DNA from: Hydrogenophaga intermedia
GTDB taxonomy: Bacteria; Pseudomonadota; Gammaproteobacteria; Burkholderiales; Burkholderiaceae_C
Reading direction: 5' to 3'
DNA: 64,000 nucleotides
Assembly: GCF_000723405.1 (NCBI RefSeq)
Contig: NZ_CCAE010000018.1
Span: forward strand, 20,534 to 84,533
This document shows, one piece after another, positions 43,336 through 53,339 of this stretch; position 1 is the first letter of the stretch, and every line of letters starts with the position of its first letter. Below the pieces are notes generated by a model. The model saw only the letters and a list, made by a program, of their open reading frames with translations. It made no database searches and had not been told where the DNA came from. Made by a program: the position numbers and the translations under genes.

Positions 43336-44214
43336 TCACGAGGCCTTGTTCCGTGCATTTGCGCCGCAGGCGCCATCCAGCACGCCCCGAAGCCAGTCCG
43401 CCAGACCGCGAATCAACCGCTGTTGCGCCGCCAGCGTCGTGGCGGTGTGATCGGCCTGCGGCAGGTAGTCGCAGCGCACGCGGTCGACGAAGTCGAATTC
43501 GCTGAAGGCATCGCGCAACTGGCCCGGGTAGTTGAAGTACCAGCGCATGCTGCCCGAGTACACCAAATGCACCGCCACCCCGCGATCAACGAGCGCCTGG
43601 ATGTCGCGGCCAAAGACCTCACGCGGCGGTGCACGGCGGCCCAGGTCCAGCAACTCTTGTTTTGGCGTCTGGCTGGCCACACGCCTGATGGCTCGGGCGG
43701 CGCGCCTGACGCGCCTTCGTGCCCATGATGTGAGGGTGCGCAGCGGCGCCTCGCGCAATGGCTGGGTGAGCCGGTTCCATCGCGTCCTGGCCGTGGGATA
43801 GGCGAACCCGTCGAGCATCCACAGGGCGGTCACACGCGTGTCGGCCAGCGCCACCGCCAGACCGCTGTGCGCGCCGGAGCAAATGCCCGCGATGACGAAC
43901 TGCCCGACGTCGCAGAGACGCTGGAAGTGGTCCATGGCCGCCTGCAGGTCCACCACGGCCTGTTGTTCAAAAGGAAGGGCCGCCTGCGGCGTGCCGCTGT
44001 CGCCCTGCCCGGAGAGATCCATGCGCAGCGTGGGCACACCCTCTTGTGCGAGGGCGCGTGCGAGTTTGGCGTTGAAGCGGTGTGGGCCGATGCGGTGAAT
44101 GATGCCCACGTTGAGCAATACGACGCCCATGCGCGCGCGCTGTTCACGAGCGGGCAAGGTCAGTGTGGCGCTCAGGTGTCCTTGAGAGCCGAAGCTGATG
44201 GAGACCTCATTCAA
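43336..44214 (-). CDS. Alpha/beta hydrolase, exosortase-system-hydrolase-like
   Basis: 292 residues. MGVVLLNVGIIHRIGPHRFNAKLARALAQEG and MDLSGQGDS are typical of hydrolases associated with polysaccharide or lipid assembly clusters. The nucleophile elbow reads GICSGA, placing Cys where Ser normally sits in GxSxG, as in dienelactone hydrolase. A catalytic His candidate is in QADHTATTL. No signal peptide. Overlaps the upstream carrier-hydrolase gene by 8 bp, so the two are translationally coupled. Confidence 0.75.
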   Translation of the reverse strand: MNEVSISFGSQGHLSATLTLPAREQRARMGVVLLNVGIIHRIGPHRFNAKLARALAQEGVPTLRMDLSGQGDSGTPQAALPFEQQAVVDLQAAMDHFQRLCDVGQFVIAGICSGAHSGLAVALADTRVTALWMLDGFAYPTARTRWNRLTQPLREAPLRTLTSWARRRVRRAARAIRRVASQTPKQELLDLGRRAPPREVFGRDIQALVDRGVAVHLVYSGSMRWYFNYPGQLRDAFSEFDFVDRVRCDYLPQADHTATTLAAQQRLIRGLADWLRGVLDGACGANARNKAS

Positions 44215-45685
44215 GCCGGTCTCCCGCCAATGCCGCCGAAAGAACGTTCAGCGCCTCGGCGGGAACCAGTGCCGTGTTGAAGGCTTCCTCGGAGGTCCAG
44301 TCGAAGTCGAGGCTGAGCGCCTGGCGCCGCACGGCCACGCCCCGGCAGCTCAGGGGCGTGAGCCAGTCATCGGCCTCGCGGGCCTGCCGATCCGGCGCGA
44401 TCAACAGGACGCGGCGGGTCCGCGCCTGGTGGTAGTCAACGGGCACGACGGCGCGCATCTGATCCAACAGGCGCCGACTCGCGCCAAAGCCCAGGATCTC
44501 TTCGTGGCCCGCGAGTTCAGCACCACCGGGCAAGTTGGCGACGACCGAGGCGTGCACCGACAGCAGGTGGTCCACGTAGCGGGCGCCCGCAACCACGGGC
44601 TCCCAGAGCACGAGCTGCCGTGGGGCTTGCGGCGCCTGCACCGAGGCGCGCACCGCCAGTGCGCTGGCCAGGCGCGGCGCGACCCAGTCCACCTCCTGAA
44701 CGCCCGCGCGTTGGCGCAGCAGCGCATCGGCCGCGAGCACATCGCACACCCATCGATCAAGATCGGCTTCGTGGTCGTCGCCCATGGATTCGCCACTGGC
44801 GTGGTAGTCGAAGCGAAGGCAGGGCACGCCGGCGCCCGACAGGCGATCGGCCAACACCCGGAAGAAGCGATGAATACGCACCGCTTCCTGCCCGAAGGGA
44901 TTGCAGAAGAGCACCGCGCGTGGACGCGCCTGACGAACGGCGCCGGCATGGAAGACGCCGTACAGGGAAGGCGCGGGATGGCCAAAACGCACGGGTGTCA
45001 GGGCGAGGCCGGGCAAGCCGCTCGCGGCCTGAGACCCGATTGGGTCTTCGACTGAAAGGGCATCGCCCGGCGTGGCGGGTGCGGGTTCGATCGCGACGGC
45101 AGTGGCGATCTGGCTGAGCGATTCAAAGACCAGGCGGCGCAGCGCGATCTTCTCGCCGGTGACCCGCTGCATCTCCCGGGCGGCGCGCACGGCGAGCAGG
45201 GAGTGGCCGCCGAGATTGAAGAAGTTGTCGTTTCGTCCGACCTGTACCACGCCGAGCAGGCCAGCCCAGATGGCCGCGATGGCTTGCTCGGCGGCGTTTG
45301 CCGGCATGGCGAAGCCTGCTGGGTCGCGCATCGCCACTTGGGCCGTGATCAGCAGGGGGCGTGTGTGGTGTGTGCTGGCCGGCGCGGCGACTGGGGCCGC
45401 CGGTGCCGGCGGGTTCGGCGCCGGGGCCGGGGCCGGTGTGGTCGGCACAGTCGTTCTCGTTGCAGCCCGGGCAGGCTCGGCCACGGGCGCCTGACCGATC
45501 ACCGACAACAGCGTGAGCTGCTGCGACATCAACCGGATCTGCTGCTGGATGAGCATGTGAACCGGGTGACCACCCTGGATAACGGGTGCGATCGTTTGCA
45601 CCGCGGCGGGAGGGATCGCGGGCGCTGCCGTGGCGCCGCTGAAGCCCTGTTCGAATTCGGCATCCATGAGGAGGCTTCGGCTCAC
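44207..45685 (-). CDS. Carrier protein (PCP/ACP)-alpha/beta hydrolase fusion
   Basis: 492 residues. A coiled segment (MLIQQQIRLMSQQLTLL), a Pro/Ala linker (65-105), then a phosphopantetheine carrier domain with attachment Ser162 in DNFFNLGGHSL. The C-terminal 270 residues form a hydrolase fold (VLFCNPFGQEA, RFDYHASGES). Its nucleophile elbow is APRLAS, with no Ser, so it may be non-catalytic. GTG at 45685 overlaps the upstream TGA (GTGA); ATG at 45667 is an alternative. Resembles the end of an NRPS/PKS cut loose from its synthetase; no synthetase is in the window. Confidence 0.78.
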   Translation of the reverse strand: MSRSLLMDAEFEQGFSGATAAPAIPPAAVQTIAPVIQGGHPVHMLIQQQIRLMSQQLTLLSVIGQAPVAEPARAATRTTVPTTPAPAPAPNPPAPAAPVAAPASTHHTRPLLITAQVAMRDPAGFAMPANAAEQAIAAIWAGLLGVVQVGRNDNFFNLGGHSLLAVRAAREMQRVTGEKIALRRLVFESLSQIATAVAIEPAPATPGDALSVEDPIGSQAASGLPGLALTPVRFGHPAPSLYGVFHAGAVRQARPRAVLFCNPFGQEAVRIHRFFRVLADRLSGAGVPCLRFDYHASGESMGDDHEADLDRWVCDVLAADALLRQRAGVQEVDWVAPRLASALAVRASVQAPQAPRQLVLWEPVVAGARYVDHLLSVHASVVANLPGGAELAGHEEILGFGASRRLLDQMRAVVPVDYHQARTRRVLLIAPDRQAREADDWLTPLSCRGVAVRRQALSLDFDWTSEEAFNTALVPAEALNVLSAALAGDRLE

Positions 45686-46500
45686 GAAGACGCCGCCCAC
45701 GCCATCCCGATGCTGAACCAGGCGCCCAGGCTGAAGTACGGTGTCAGCCACAAGGCATCCTCTTTCCAGGCCGCCCATTGCCGGCTCGGCACGCGCCGGA
45801 GCATGGCATCGCGCGCGCCACTCGTCAGGTCCAGGTAGCACTGCCCCTGGGCCCGGCACACGCGGTAGCGGCGCAGGTACATCGGCGCATCAACGGTGAG
45901 CGCATACGTGACGAAGCCCAGCGATCCCACCAGCCCGGTGATCGCCGCCGCCTGCACCCAGCCGCTGCTGTGGCCCGCCACCACCGCCAGCAGGACCCCC
46001 GTCATCGAAAACCCCGCCGCCCACAACAGCGACTCCACGGCCTGCGTGATGTGGTTGAGCGTGAGCACGCTGTGCCAGCAGAAGGCCTGGGCCAGCGTCA
46101 TGAACATGGGGATGCCCCAAGCGGCCAGTTGCACTGTCGGCAGGCCGGCCTTTGCCGCCAACTGGTGCACGCTCAGACCCAGTTGCACGGCAAAGCAGAT
46201 TTCCGCCACCGTGGCCGCGGTTCGGCCCAGCATGATGCTGGACAGGGGCGAGTCCACCAGCACCCGCCGCTCCAGGTCGATACGGGGCAGCACCGAGCGG
46301 TACGCACACACCATCACGTAGACGCCCGAGAGCGCCAAGTGCCAGTTCGCGTAGGCACTCGCACCCGAGCCCACGTACCAGGCGATCAGCCACAGGCCGA
46401 TGTTCGCGCCCGCCAAGATGCACAGTGCACGCCACCAGGAGAGCGCCCTGCGATCAGGCCGGGTGGCTTCGGGCACGGCGGCATGACCGGCTACTGGCAT
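45682..46500 (-). CDS. Polytopic membrane protein, unknown family
   Basis: 272 residues with about six or seven hydrophobic helices, starting after a basic N terminus (RRALSWWRALCILAGANIG). A cytoplasmic-looking C-terminal part carries DAPMYLRRYRVCRAQGQCYLD and a final helix (WLTPYFSLGAWFSIGMAW). I do not recognise a named family. First gene of a three-gene coupled operon with the carrier-hydrolase fusion and hydrolase. A decayed paralogue lies at 39,880-40,150. Confidence 0.72.
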   Translation of the reverse strand: MPVAGHAAVPEATRPDRRALSWWRALCILAGANIGLWLIAWYVGSGASAYANWHLALSGVYVMVCAYRSVLPRIDLERRVLVDSPLSSIMLGRTAATVAEICFAVQLGLSVHQLAAKAGLPTVQLAAWGIPMFMTLAQAFCWHSVLTLNHITQAVESLLWAAGFSMTGVLLAVVAGHSSGWVQAAAITGLVGSLGFVTYALTVDAPMYLRRYRVCRAQGQCYLDLTSGARDAMLRRVPSRQWAAWKEDALWLTPYFSLGAWFSIGMAWAASS

Positions 46501-46584
46501 GGTGAGGCGGTGCTGGCGCCTGACGCGCCGCAGGGCAAGGGGCTGGGGAACGGTGGCGGATGGCCGTCGCCAAGGGAACGGACG

Positions 46585-46659
46585 TCAGATCAGCCCGATA
46601 AAGCTCAGGATGAAGCCTACGACCACGACCAGGCCGACGATATAGATGATGGTGTTCAT
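46585..46659 (-). CDS. 24-residue hydrophobic membrane peptide
   Basis: A short ORF: begins MNTIIYIVGLVVVVG, continues with one more hydrophobic run and stops after ...FIGLI. It is a single transmembrane helix. TGGAGGCAACTCA upstream gives a strong SD (GGAGG) 7 nt before the ATG. Peptides starting MNTIIYIVGL recur as unannotated small proteins in related proteobacteria, from memory. Function unknown; it may partner the nearby membrane protein or act as a stress peptide. Confidence 0.65.
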   Translation of the reverse strand: MNTIIYIVGLVVVVGFILSFIGLI

Positions 46660-46785
46660 TGAGTTGCCTCCATAGGTACGGTCAGGTCCATCGTAGGTAG
46701 GCGGGGGCGCATCGCGTGTCAGCCATCGCCCCGTCTGGCTGTAGGACAGACCATGTCGCCCGGGCGGTAACCCGAGGTGAACCGG

Positions 46786-47706
46786 CTATGCCACCGGCCT
46801 CCTCGACCGCGACTGGTCCCTCGCCACCTCGATGAACTCCAGCACCTCCGCTCGAGGCTGCGACCCACGCCGCCACACCAGCCCCACGTCCACGGTCGGC
46901 ACCGCATCCCGCAGGGTGCGCACCTCCACGTGCTCCGCGTCCAGCGTCCAGGGCCGGTAGAGAAAGTCCGGCAGCACCGCCAGTCCGGCGCCCACGCCCA
47001 CCAGCGAGCGCACGGCCTCCAGCGAAGACGTCCGAAGCAGGGTGCGCGGCTTCAACTGATGCCGCGCCCACACGCTGCGCATCAGCACCTCGATGCGGTC
47101 AGCCTGCAGCACCACGAGGTCCTGCGCCGCGATCTCCGCCAATCCCACTTCCTCCTGCGCGGCCAGCGGGTGGTCAGCCGCCATCCACACGCGGTTGGGT
47201 GAGCGCGTCAGCGTCTCCGCCGTCAGCGCCTGCGGTTCGCCCAACGCATTCGACACCATGATCGCGATGTCCAGTTCGCCATTGATGAGCAGGTGTTCCA
47301 GAAAGGGCGGGGCGTCTTCCACCACCTGCACCTCCACCGCCGGACAGGTGCGCCGAAAGCGGGCGAACACTTCGGACAGGTAGTAGCCCGCCACGAGGCT
47401 GGTCACGCCGATGGACAGCGAGCCCGCCAGCGGCGCCGCGCCCTCGCGCGCGCCGCGCGTGGCCTCGGCCACGGCGCCGATGACGCGGCGCGCCTTCACC
47501 AGGAAGCGGTGCCCTTCGGGCGTGAGCCGCATGCCCTTGGTGCTGCGCTCGAAGAGCGTGAGGCCCACCGCGTCTTCCAGCTCCAGCACGCTTTTGGTGA
47601 TGGCCGATTGCGCGATGTTGAGCACGCGCGAGGCCGCGGCCACCGAGTCCGATTCGGCCACCGCCAGGAAGTAGCGGAACTGCTTGAGCGTGAGGTGCCG
47701 GTTCAT
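46786..47706 (-). CDS. LysR-family transcriptional regulator, probable control of the putrescine transport operon
   Basis: 306 residues. HTH in LTLKQFRYFLAVAESDSVAAASRVLNIAQSAITKSVLELE; the effector-binding domain follows from about 90. The ATG at 47706 excludes 14 non-conserved in-frame residues. Divergent from the ABC operon with a 202-bp AT-rich spacer (47707-47908), the usual LysR arrangement for control of the divergent gene. Confidence 0.88.
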   Translation of the reverse strand: MNRHLTLKQFRYFLAVAESDSVAAASRVLNIAQSAITKSVLELEDAVGLTLFERSTKGMRLTPEGHRFLVKARRVIGAVAEATRGAREGAAPLAGSLSIGVTSLVAGYYLSEVFARFRRTCPAVEVQVVEDAPPFLEHLLINGELDIAIMVSNALGEPQALTAETLTRSPNRVWMAADHPLAAQEEVGLAEIAAQDLVVLQADRIEVLMRSVWARHQLKPRTLLRTSSLEAVRSLVGVGAGLAVLPDFLYRPWTLDAEHVEVRTLRDAVPTVDVGLVWRRGSQPRAEVLEFIEVARDQSRSRRPVA

Positions 47707-47908
47707 CGCGGTGCACGCCTCGATTGAAGGCGCCCTGTTGCGGTGCAAAAAAGGAATCGCTGCCTTGGGCTATCGATTTTTTCGAACGCTGGCCGAGCTT
47801 ATTTTGTATTTTGAAACGGTCAAGCCCCTGCCTAGGATGCCCCGCAGCCCAGGCGCCGTGCGGCCCTGTGGTCGTTTTCAACCCGCACTCAACCGAGGTG
47901 ATTGACCC

Positions 47909-49096
47909 ATGAGACACGCACACCACCCCATCGCCCGACGCCTCACCGGCGGGCTGCTCTGCGCGTTCGCGCTGGGCGCCGTCAGCAGCGCGGCACTGGC
48001 CCAGAAGGCCCTGGACAAGCTCGGCAAGGGCGAAGGCCAGGTCGACATCGTGGCCTGGCCCGGCTACATCGAGCGCGGCCAGACCGACAAGAACTTCGAC
48101 TGGGTGACCGACTTCGAGAAGAAGAGCGGTTGCAAGGTCAACGTGAAGACCGCCGGCACCTCCGACGAAATGGTGGCGCTGATGAACGAGGGCGGCTTCG
48201 ACCTCGTCACCGCCTCGGGCGACGCGTCGATGCGGCTCATCGCCGGCAAGCGCGTGCAGCCCATCAACGTGAACCTGATTCCCAGCTTCAAGAACGTGGA
48301 CCAGCGCCTGCAGAAGGCGCCCTGGCACTACGTGAACAACACGCACTACGGCACGCCCTACCAGTGGGGCTGGAACGTGCTCATGTACAACACCACGGTC
48401 TTCAAGGACAAGCCGCCCACCAGCTGGAGCGTGGTGTTCGAGGAAACCACGCTGCCCGACGGCAAGAGCAACAAGGGCCGTGTGCAGGCCTTTGACGGCC
48501 CGATCTACATCGCCGACGCCGCGCTCTACCTGATGAAGAAGAACCCGGCGCTGGGCATCAAGGACCCGTACGAACTGAGCGAGGCGCAGTACAAGGCCGC
48601 GCTGGACCTGCTGCGCGGCCAGCGCAAGCTGGTGGGCAAGTACTGGCACGACGCCTTCGTGCAGATCGACGACTTCACCAACGAGGGCGTGGTGGCGTCC
48701 AGCAGTTGGCAGTTCATGGCCAACATCCTCAAGAGCAAGAACCGGCCGGTGGCCACCGTGGTGCCCACCGAAGGAGCCACCGGTTGGGCCGACACGACCA
48801 TGATGCACGTGGACGCCAAGAACAAGAACTGCGCGTACATGTGGATGGAGCACTCGCTCAACCCCAAGCTGCAGGGGGACCTGGCGGCCTGGTTCGGTTC
48901 GGTGCCGGCGGTGCCCGCGGCCTGCAAGGGCAACAAGCTGTTGGGTGACGATGGCTGCGCGCGCCAGGGCTTCGAGTCCTTCGAGCGCATCTCGTTCTGG
49001 AAGACGCCCACCACCAAGTGCGCGACGCAGAACAACGCCTGCGTGCCCTACCACCGCTGGGTCACGGACTACATCGCTGTCCTCGGCGGCCGCTGA
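47909..49096 (+). CDS. Periplasmic substrate-binding protein of a polyamine-type ABC transporter (YdcS-like)
   Basis: 395 residues with a cleavable signal (SSAALAQ). The mature protein starts with VDIVAWPGYIERG, then FEKKSGCKVNVKTAGTSDEM and YQWGWNVLMYN, typical of PotD/YdcS-type spermidine/putrescine-binding proteins. Several extra cysteines in the C-terminal part (CAYMW, CKGNK, CARQG, KCATQNNAC) may form disulfides. First gene of a five-gene operon with ATPase, two permeases and an aldehyde dehydrogenase. Confidence 0.9.
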   Translation: MRHAHHPIARRLTGGLLCAFALGAVSSAALAQKALDKLGKGEGQVDIVAWPGYIERGQTDKNFDWVTDFEKKSGCKVNVKTAGTSDEMVALMNEGGFDLVTASGDASMRLIAGKRVQPINVNLIPSFKNVDQRLQKAPWHYVNNTHYGTPYQWGWNVLMYNTTVFKDKPPTSWSVVFEETTLPDGKSNKGRVQAFDGPIYIADAALYLMKKNPALGIKDPYELSEAQYKAALDLLRGQRKLVGKYWHDAFVQIDDFTNEGVVASSSWQFMANILKSKNRPVATVVPTEGATGWADTTMMHVDAKNKNCAYMWMEHSLNPKLQGDLAAWFGSVPAVPAACKGNKLLGDDGCARQGFESFERISFWKTPTTKCATQNNACVPYHRWVTDYIAVLGGR

Positions 49097-49100
49097 GCCC

Positions 49101-50108
49101 ATGGCCGTCGCTGTCGCCCTCGAAGGTGTGTCCTGCCAGTTCGGCAGCGGTGCGCAGGCGGTTCGTGCCGTCGATGGTGTCGACCTCGTGATCGAGGGCG
49201 GCGAGTTCTTCACCTTGCTCGGGCCCTCGGGCTCGGGCAAGACCACGTGCTTGCGAATGATCGGCGGTTTCACGCTGCCCACGGCCGGCCGCATCCGCAT
49301 CGGTGGGCAGGACGTAACCCTGGAGCCGCCGTACGCACGGCCGGTGAACACCGTGTTCCAGGACTACGCGTTGTTCCCGCACATGAGCATCCGCGACAAC
49401 GTGGCCTATGGGCTCATGGTGCAAGGCGTGGACAAGGCCGAGCGGCACCGCCGCGCCGAAGAGATGCTGGCCCTGGTGCGCCTGCCGGGCGTGGGCGAGC
49501 GCCGCCCCGGGCAGTTGTCGGGCGGGCAGCGCCAGCGCGTGGCCCTGGCGCGCGCGCTCATCAACCGGCCGCAGGTGTTGCTGCTGGACGAGCCCCTGGG
49601 CGCGCTGGACCTGAAGCTGCGCGAGCAGATGCAGACCGAGCTGAAGGCACTGCAGCGGCAGTTGGGCATCACCTTCCTGTTCATCACGCACGACCAGCAC
49701 GAGGCGCTGTCCATGAGCGACCGCATCGGCGTGTTCAACAACGGCCGCCTGGAGCAGGTGGGCGCGCCCGCGGCCATCTACAACCAGCCGGCCACGCGCT
49801 TCGTGGCCGAGTTCGTGGGCGCGGCCAATGTGCTGGACGGCCAGCGCGCACAGGCGCTCACCGGCCTGCCCAGCGCCATGCTGCGGCCCGAGCGTATCCA
49901 CCTGGTGGACGAGGCCGGCTCGCAGGTGCAGGGCACGGTGGTTGATGCGATGTACTTCGGCGCTTTCTCGCGCCTTCGCGTGGACTGCGGTGGCGAAGCA
50001 CTGGCGGTGGACCTGAACCCCGAGCAGCACCCGATGCTGCCTGCGCCCGGCACGCGCGTGGGCTTGCGCTGGGCGGCCGACGCGGTGCACCCGCTGGGCT
50101 TGAGATGA
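49101..50108 (+). CDS. ABC transporter ATP-binding protein (PotA/YdcT-like)
   Basis: 335 residues. Walker A GPSGSGKTT, Q-loop VFQDYALFPHM, signature LSGGQRQRVALARAL, Walker B VLLLDEPLGALD and H-loop ITHDQHEA. A C-terminal TOBE domain (about 265-335) marks the polyamine/spermidine type. Begins 4 bp after the binding-protein stop; overlaps the first permease by 4 bp (ATGA). Confidence 0.93.
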   Translation: MAVAVALEGVSCQFGSGAQAVRAVDGVDLVIEGGEFFTLLGPSGSGKTTCLRMIGGFTLPTAGRIRIGGQDVTLEPPYARPVNTVFQDYALFPHMSIRDNVAYGLMVQGVDKAERHRRAEEMLALVRLPGVGERRPGQLSGGQRQRVALARALINRPQVLLLDEPLGALDLKLREQMQTELKALQRQLGITFLFITHDQHEALSMSDRIGVFNNGRLEQVGAPAAIYNQPATRFVAEFVGAANVLDGQRAQALTGLPSAMLRPERIHLVDEAGSQVQGTVVDAMYFGAFSRLRVDCGGEALAVDLNPEQHPMLPAPGTRVGLRWAADAVHPLGLR

Positions 50109-51061
50109 CCATGGCCGAGACGCTGCCGCTCGCGCCGCCCGCCCGCCGCGGCGCGCTGCGGCGCCTGTCGGACGTGCTGTACCGCCACCGCGCGCTGGCA
50201 TTGGCCGCGCTGCTGGTGCCGCCGCTGCTGTGGTTCGGCGTGGTCTATCTGGGTTCGCTGTTCGCGCTGCTGGCCAACAGCTTCTTCGCGCTCGACGAGT
50301 TCTCGGGCGTGGTGGACCGCTCCACGCTGACGCTGAAGAACTTCCGCGACCTGTTCGACCCCGCCAACCTCGACGTGGTGTGGCGCACGGTGCTCATGGC
50401 CACGGCGGTGACGCTGGCGTGCACGGTGATCGCCTTTCCCATCGCGTACACCATGGCCCGCTACGCGCGCGGCCCGCACAAAGCGCTGCTCTACATCGCG
50501 GTGATGCTGCCGCTGTGGTCGAGCTACCTGGTGCGGCTGTATGCGTGGAAGCTGCTGCTGGCCAAGGAGGGCGCCATCGGCTGGGTGCTGGCCGAGCTGC
50601 ACCTGGGCTGGCTGCTGGACGCACTGCTCGCCACACCGGGCATTGGCGGGCCGTCGCTGTCGTTCTCGCGCCTGGGCACCTTCGTCGTCTTCGTCTACAT
50701 GTGGCTGCCCTTCATGATCCTGCCGATCCAGGCGGCCATCGAGCGCATCCCGGGTTCGCTCATCGAGGCCTCCAGCGACCTCGGCGCGCGCGGCGCCACC
50801 ACGTTCTGGCGGGTGGTCTTTCCGCTGGCCATGCCGGGCATCGCGGCGGGGTCGATCTTCACCTTCTCGCTCACGCTGGGCGACTACATCATTCCGCAGG
50901 TGATCGGCGACTCCACGCTGTTCATCGGCCAGGTGGTGGTCCGCCAGCAGGGCGTGGCGGGCAACATTCCCTTCGCGGCGGCGTTCTCGCTGGTGCCCAT
51001 CGTGGTGATCGGCGTGTACCTGTGGTTTGCGAAGAAGCTGGGGGCCTTCGATGCGCTCTGA
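50105..51061 (+). CDS. ABC transporter permease (PotB/YdcU-like)
   Basis: 318 residues with six predicted helices. EAA loop: [25 protein letters not shown]. The large periplasmic loop after helix 1 ([15 protein letters not shown]) is typical of PotB. Pairs with the next gene to form the membrane channel of the polyamine-type importer. Confidence 0.92.
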   Translation: MTMAETLPLAPPARRGALRRLSDVLYRHRALALAALLVPPLLWFGVVYLGSLFALLANSFFALDEFSGVVDRSTLTLKNFRDLFDPANLDVVWRTVLMATAVTLACTVIAFPIAYTMARYARGPHKALLYIAVMLPLWSSYLVRLYAWKLLLAKEGAIGWVLAELHLGWLLDALLATPGIGGPSLSFSRLGTFVVFVYMWLPFMILPIQAAIERIPGSLIEASSDLGARGATTFWRVVFPLAMPGIAAGSIFTFSLTLGDYIIPQVIGDSTLFIGQVVVRQQGVAGNIPFAAAFSLVPIVVIGVYLWFAKKLGAFDAL

Positions 51062-51851
51062 CCCATCGAGGCCCGGCTGGGGCCTGCGCGCGGCCACCTG
51101 GGGCGCGGTGCTGTTCCTGCACATACCGCTGGCGCTGATCATCCTGTACGCCTTCAGCGCCGAGGACAAGAGCTACGTGTTCCCGCCGCCCGCGCTCACC
51201 ACGCAGTGGTTCGCCGTGGCCTGGGAACGCGAGGACGTCTGGGCCGCCATCGGCCTGTCGCTGCGCGTGGCGGCGCTGGCCACGGCCGTCGCCATGGTGT
51301 TGGGTACGCTGGCGGCGGCCGGCCTGGCGCGCACGCGCTTCTTCGGGCGCGACGCGGTCTCGCTGCTGCTGATCCTGCCGATCGCGCTGCCGGGCGTCAT
51401 CACCGGCATCGCCTTGCGCAGCGCCTACAGCACGCTGGAGATTCCCTTCAGCTACTGGACCATCGTGATTGGCCACGCCACCTTCTGCGTGGTGGTGGTC
51501 TACAACAACGCGGTGGCGCGGCTGCGGCGCACCAGCCCCTCGCTCATCGAGGCGTCCATGGACCTGGGCGCCGACACCTTCCAGACCATCCGCCACGTGA
51601 TCCTGCCGCAGCTCGGCTCGGCCCTGCTCGCGGGCGGCCTGCTGGCCTTCGCGCTGAGCTTCGACGAGGTCATCGTCACCACCTTCACCGCCGGCCAGCA
51701 GACCACGTTGCCCATCTGGATGCTGCAGGAGCTGATCCGCCCGCGCCAGCGGCCCGTCACCAACGTGGTGGCGGTGGTGGTCATCGCGCTGACCTTCCTG
51801 CCGATCCTAGCGGCCTACTACCTCACGCGCGCCGACGAACCCGGGCGCTGA
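51051..51851 (+). CDS. ABC transporter permease (PotC/YdcV-like)
   Basis: 266 residues, six predicted helices. Opening helix [19 protein letters not shown] and EAA loop [21 protein letters not shown], typical of PotC. Its start lies 11 bp inside the end of the first permease gene, indicating coupled translation. Confidence 0.92.
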   Translation: MRSDPSRPGWGLRAATWGAVLFLHIPLALIILYAFSAEDKSYVFPPPALTTQWFAVAWEREDVWAAIGLSLRVAALATAVAMVLGTLAAAGLARTRFFGRDAVSLLLILPIALPGVITGIALRSAYSTLEIPFSYWTIVIGHATFCVVVVYNNAVARLRRTSPSLIEASMDLGADTFQTIRHVILPQLGSALLAGGLLAFALSFDEVIVTTFTAGQQTTLPIWMLQELIRPRQRPVTNVVAVVVIALTFLPILAAYYLTRADEPGR

Positions 51852-51881
51852 TCTTTACCTCGAACGCACACGGAGACCACC

Positions 51882-53336
51882 ATGGGCAAGACCCCCGATT
51901 TCGCGAGCAGCCTGCACACCGAGCTGTTCATCGACGGCCAGTTCGTGCGTGGCGAGGGCGAGGCCGAGAAGGTGCTCAACCCCGCCACCGGTGAACTGCT
52001 GGTCGAGGTGCCCGAAGCCTCGTACGAGCAGATCCACCGCGCCGTGCTGGCCGCCAACCGGGCGTTCGACAGTTGGGGCGACAGCACGCCGCAGGAACGC
52101 TCGCGCGCGTTGCTGAAGATGGCCGATGCCGTCGAGGCGAACGCCGAGGCCTTCGCGCGCGTCGAGTCGCTCAACTGCGGCAAGCCCTATCCGCGCGCCC
52201 TCGAGGACGAGATCCCCGCCATTGCCGATTGCTTCCGCTACTTCGCGGGCGCGGTGCGCAACATGCACGGGCCCCTGGCGGGCGAGTACCTGGCGGGCCA
52301 CACCAGCATGATCCGGCGCGACCCGATCGGCGTGGTGGGCTCCATCGCGCCCTGGAACTACCCGCTGATGATGGCGGCCTGGAAGATCGCGCCCGCGCTG
52401 GCGGCGGGCAACACCGTGGTGCTCAAGCCCAGCGAGCAGACGCCGCTGAGCAGCCTGCTGCTGGCGCGTGTGGTGGCCGACGTCCTGCCCAAGGGCGTGT
52501 TCAACGTGGTCTGCGGGCGCGGCGCCAGCGTGGGCCAGCCGCTGGTGGAACACCCGCTGGTGCGCATGGTCTCGCTCACGGGCGACGTGGCCACGGGCCG
52601 CAAGATCCTGCAGGCCGCCACGGGCACGCTCAAGCGCACGCACCTGGAACTTGGCGGCAAGGCGCCGGTGATCGTGTTCGACGACGCCGACATCGACGCG
52701 GTGGTGGAGGGCATCCGCACCTTCGGCTACTACAACGCGGGGCAGGACTGCACGGCCGCCTGCCGCCTGTACGCGGGCAGCCGCGTGTACGACCGGCTGG
52801 TGGCCGACCTCAGCAGCGCGGTGAAGACCATCAAGATGGGCACGCAGGACGAAGCCGGCGTGGAACTCGGCCCGCTGATCAGCGACCGCCAGCGCGACCG
52901 CGTGGCCAGCTTCGTGGAGCGCGCGCAGATGGTGGGGCACATGGAGATCACGGCCGGCGGCAAGATGCGAGCGGGCGGCGGCTTCTTCTACGAGCCCACC
53001 GTGATCGCCGGCGCCCGCCAGGACGACGAGATCGTGCGGCGCGAGGTCTTCGGCCCCGTGGTATCGGTCACGCGCTTCTCCGACCCCGACGAGGCGATCA
53101 CCTGGGCCAACGACTCGGACTACGGCCTGGCCTCATCGGTGTGGACGCAGGACGTGGGCCGCGCGCTGAAGGTGGCGCGCAAGCTGCAGTACGGCTGCAC
53201 CTGGATCAACACACACTTCATGCTGGTGAACGAGATGCCGCACGGCGGCCTGAAGCACAGCGGCTACGGCAAGGACATGTCGATGTACGCGCTGGAGGAC
53301 TACACCGTGGCGCGGCATGTGATGGCCAAGCTGTAA
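51882..53336 (+). CDS. Gamma-aminobutyraldehyde dehydrogenase (PatD/YdcW-like)
   Basis: 484 residues of the ALDH superfamily. Catalytic Cys in [14 protein letters not shown] (the QDCTA version is typical of aminobutyraldehyde dehydrogenases), catalytic Glu in [12 protein letters not shown], and NAD-binding [12 protein letters not shown]. It converts 4-aminobutanal, made from putrescine, to GABA. Adjacent transport genes match the E. coli ydcSTUV-patD order, so the operon probably imports and degrades putrescine. SD is GGAG. Confidence 0.92.
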   Translation: MGKTPDFASSLHTELFIDGQFVRGEGEAEKVLNPATGELLVEVPEASYEQIHRAVLAANRAFDSWGDSTPQERSRALLKMADAVEANAEAFARVESLNCGKPYPRALEDEIPAIADCFRYFAGAVRNMHGPLAGEYLAGHTSMIRRDPIGVVGSIAPWNYPLMMAAWKIAPALAAGNTVVLKPSEQTPLSSLLLARVVADVLPKGVFNVVCGRGASVGQPLVEHPLVRMVSLTGDVATGRKILQAATGTLKRTHLELGGKAPVIVFDDADIDAVVEGIRTFGYYNAGQDCTAACRLYAGSRVYDRLVADLSSAVKTIKMGTQDEAGVELGPLISDRQRDRVASFVERAQMVGHMEITAGGKMRAGGGFFYEPTVIAGARQDDEIVRREVFGPVVSVTRFSDPDEAITWANDSDYGLASSVWTQDVGRALKVARKLQYGCTWINTHFMLVNEMPHGGLKHSGYGKDMSMYALEDYTVARHVMAKL

Positions 53337-53339
53337 AAA

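Noticed and set aside
44207..45859. Start of the carrier-hydrolase gene at 45859
   Set aside because: The extra N-terminal residues are the antisense-like shadow of the upstream membrane-protein gene; the GTGA overlap at 45685 is more natural.
47800..47835. FNR-like match near the LysR/ABC spacer (TTGAAACGGTCAA)
   Set aside because: Spacer is 3 rather than 4 bp and two positions differ, so it is probably chance.
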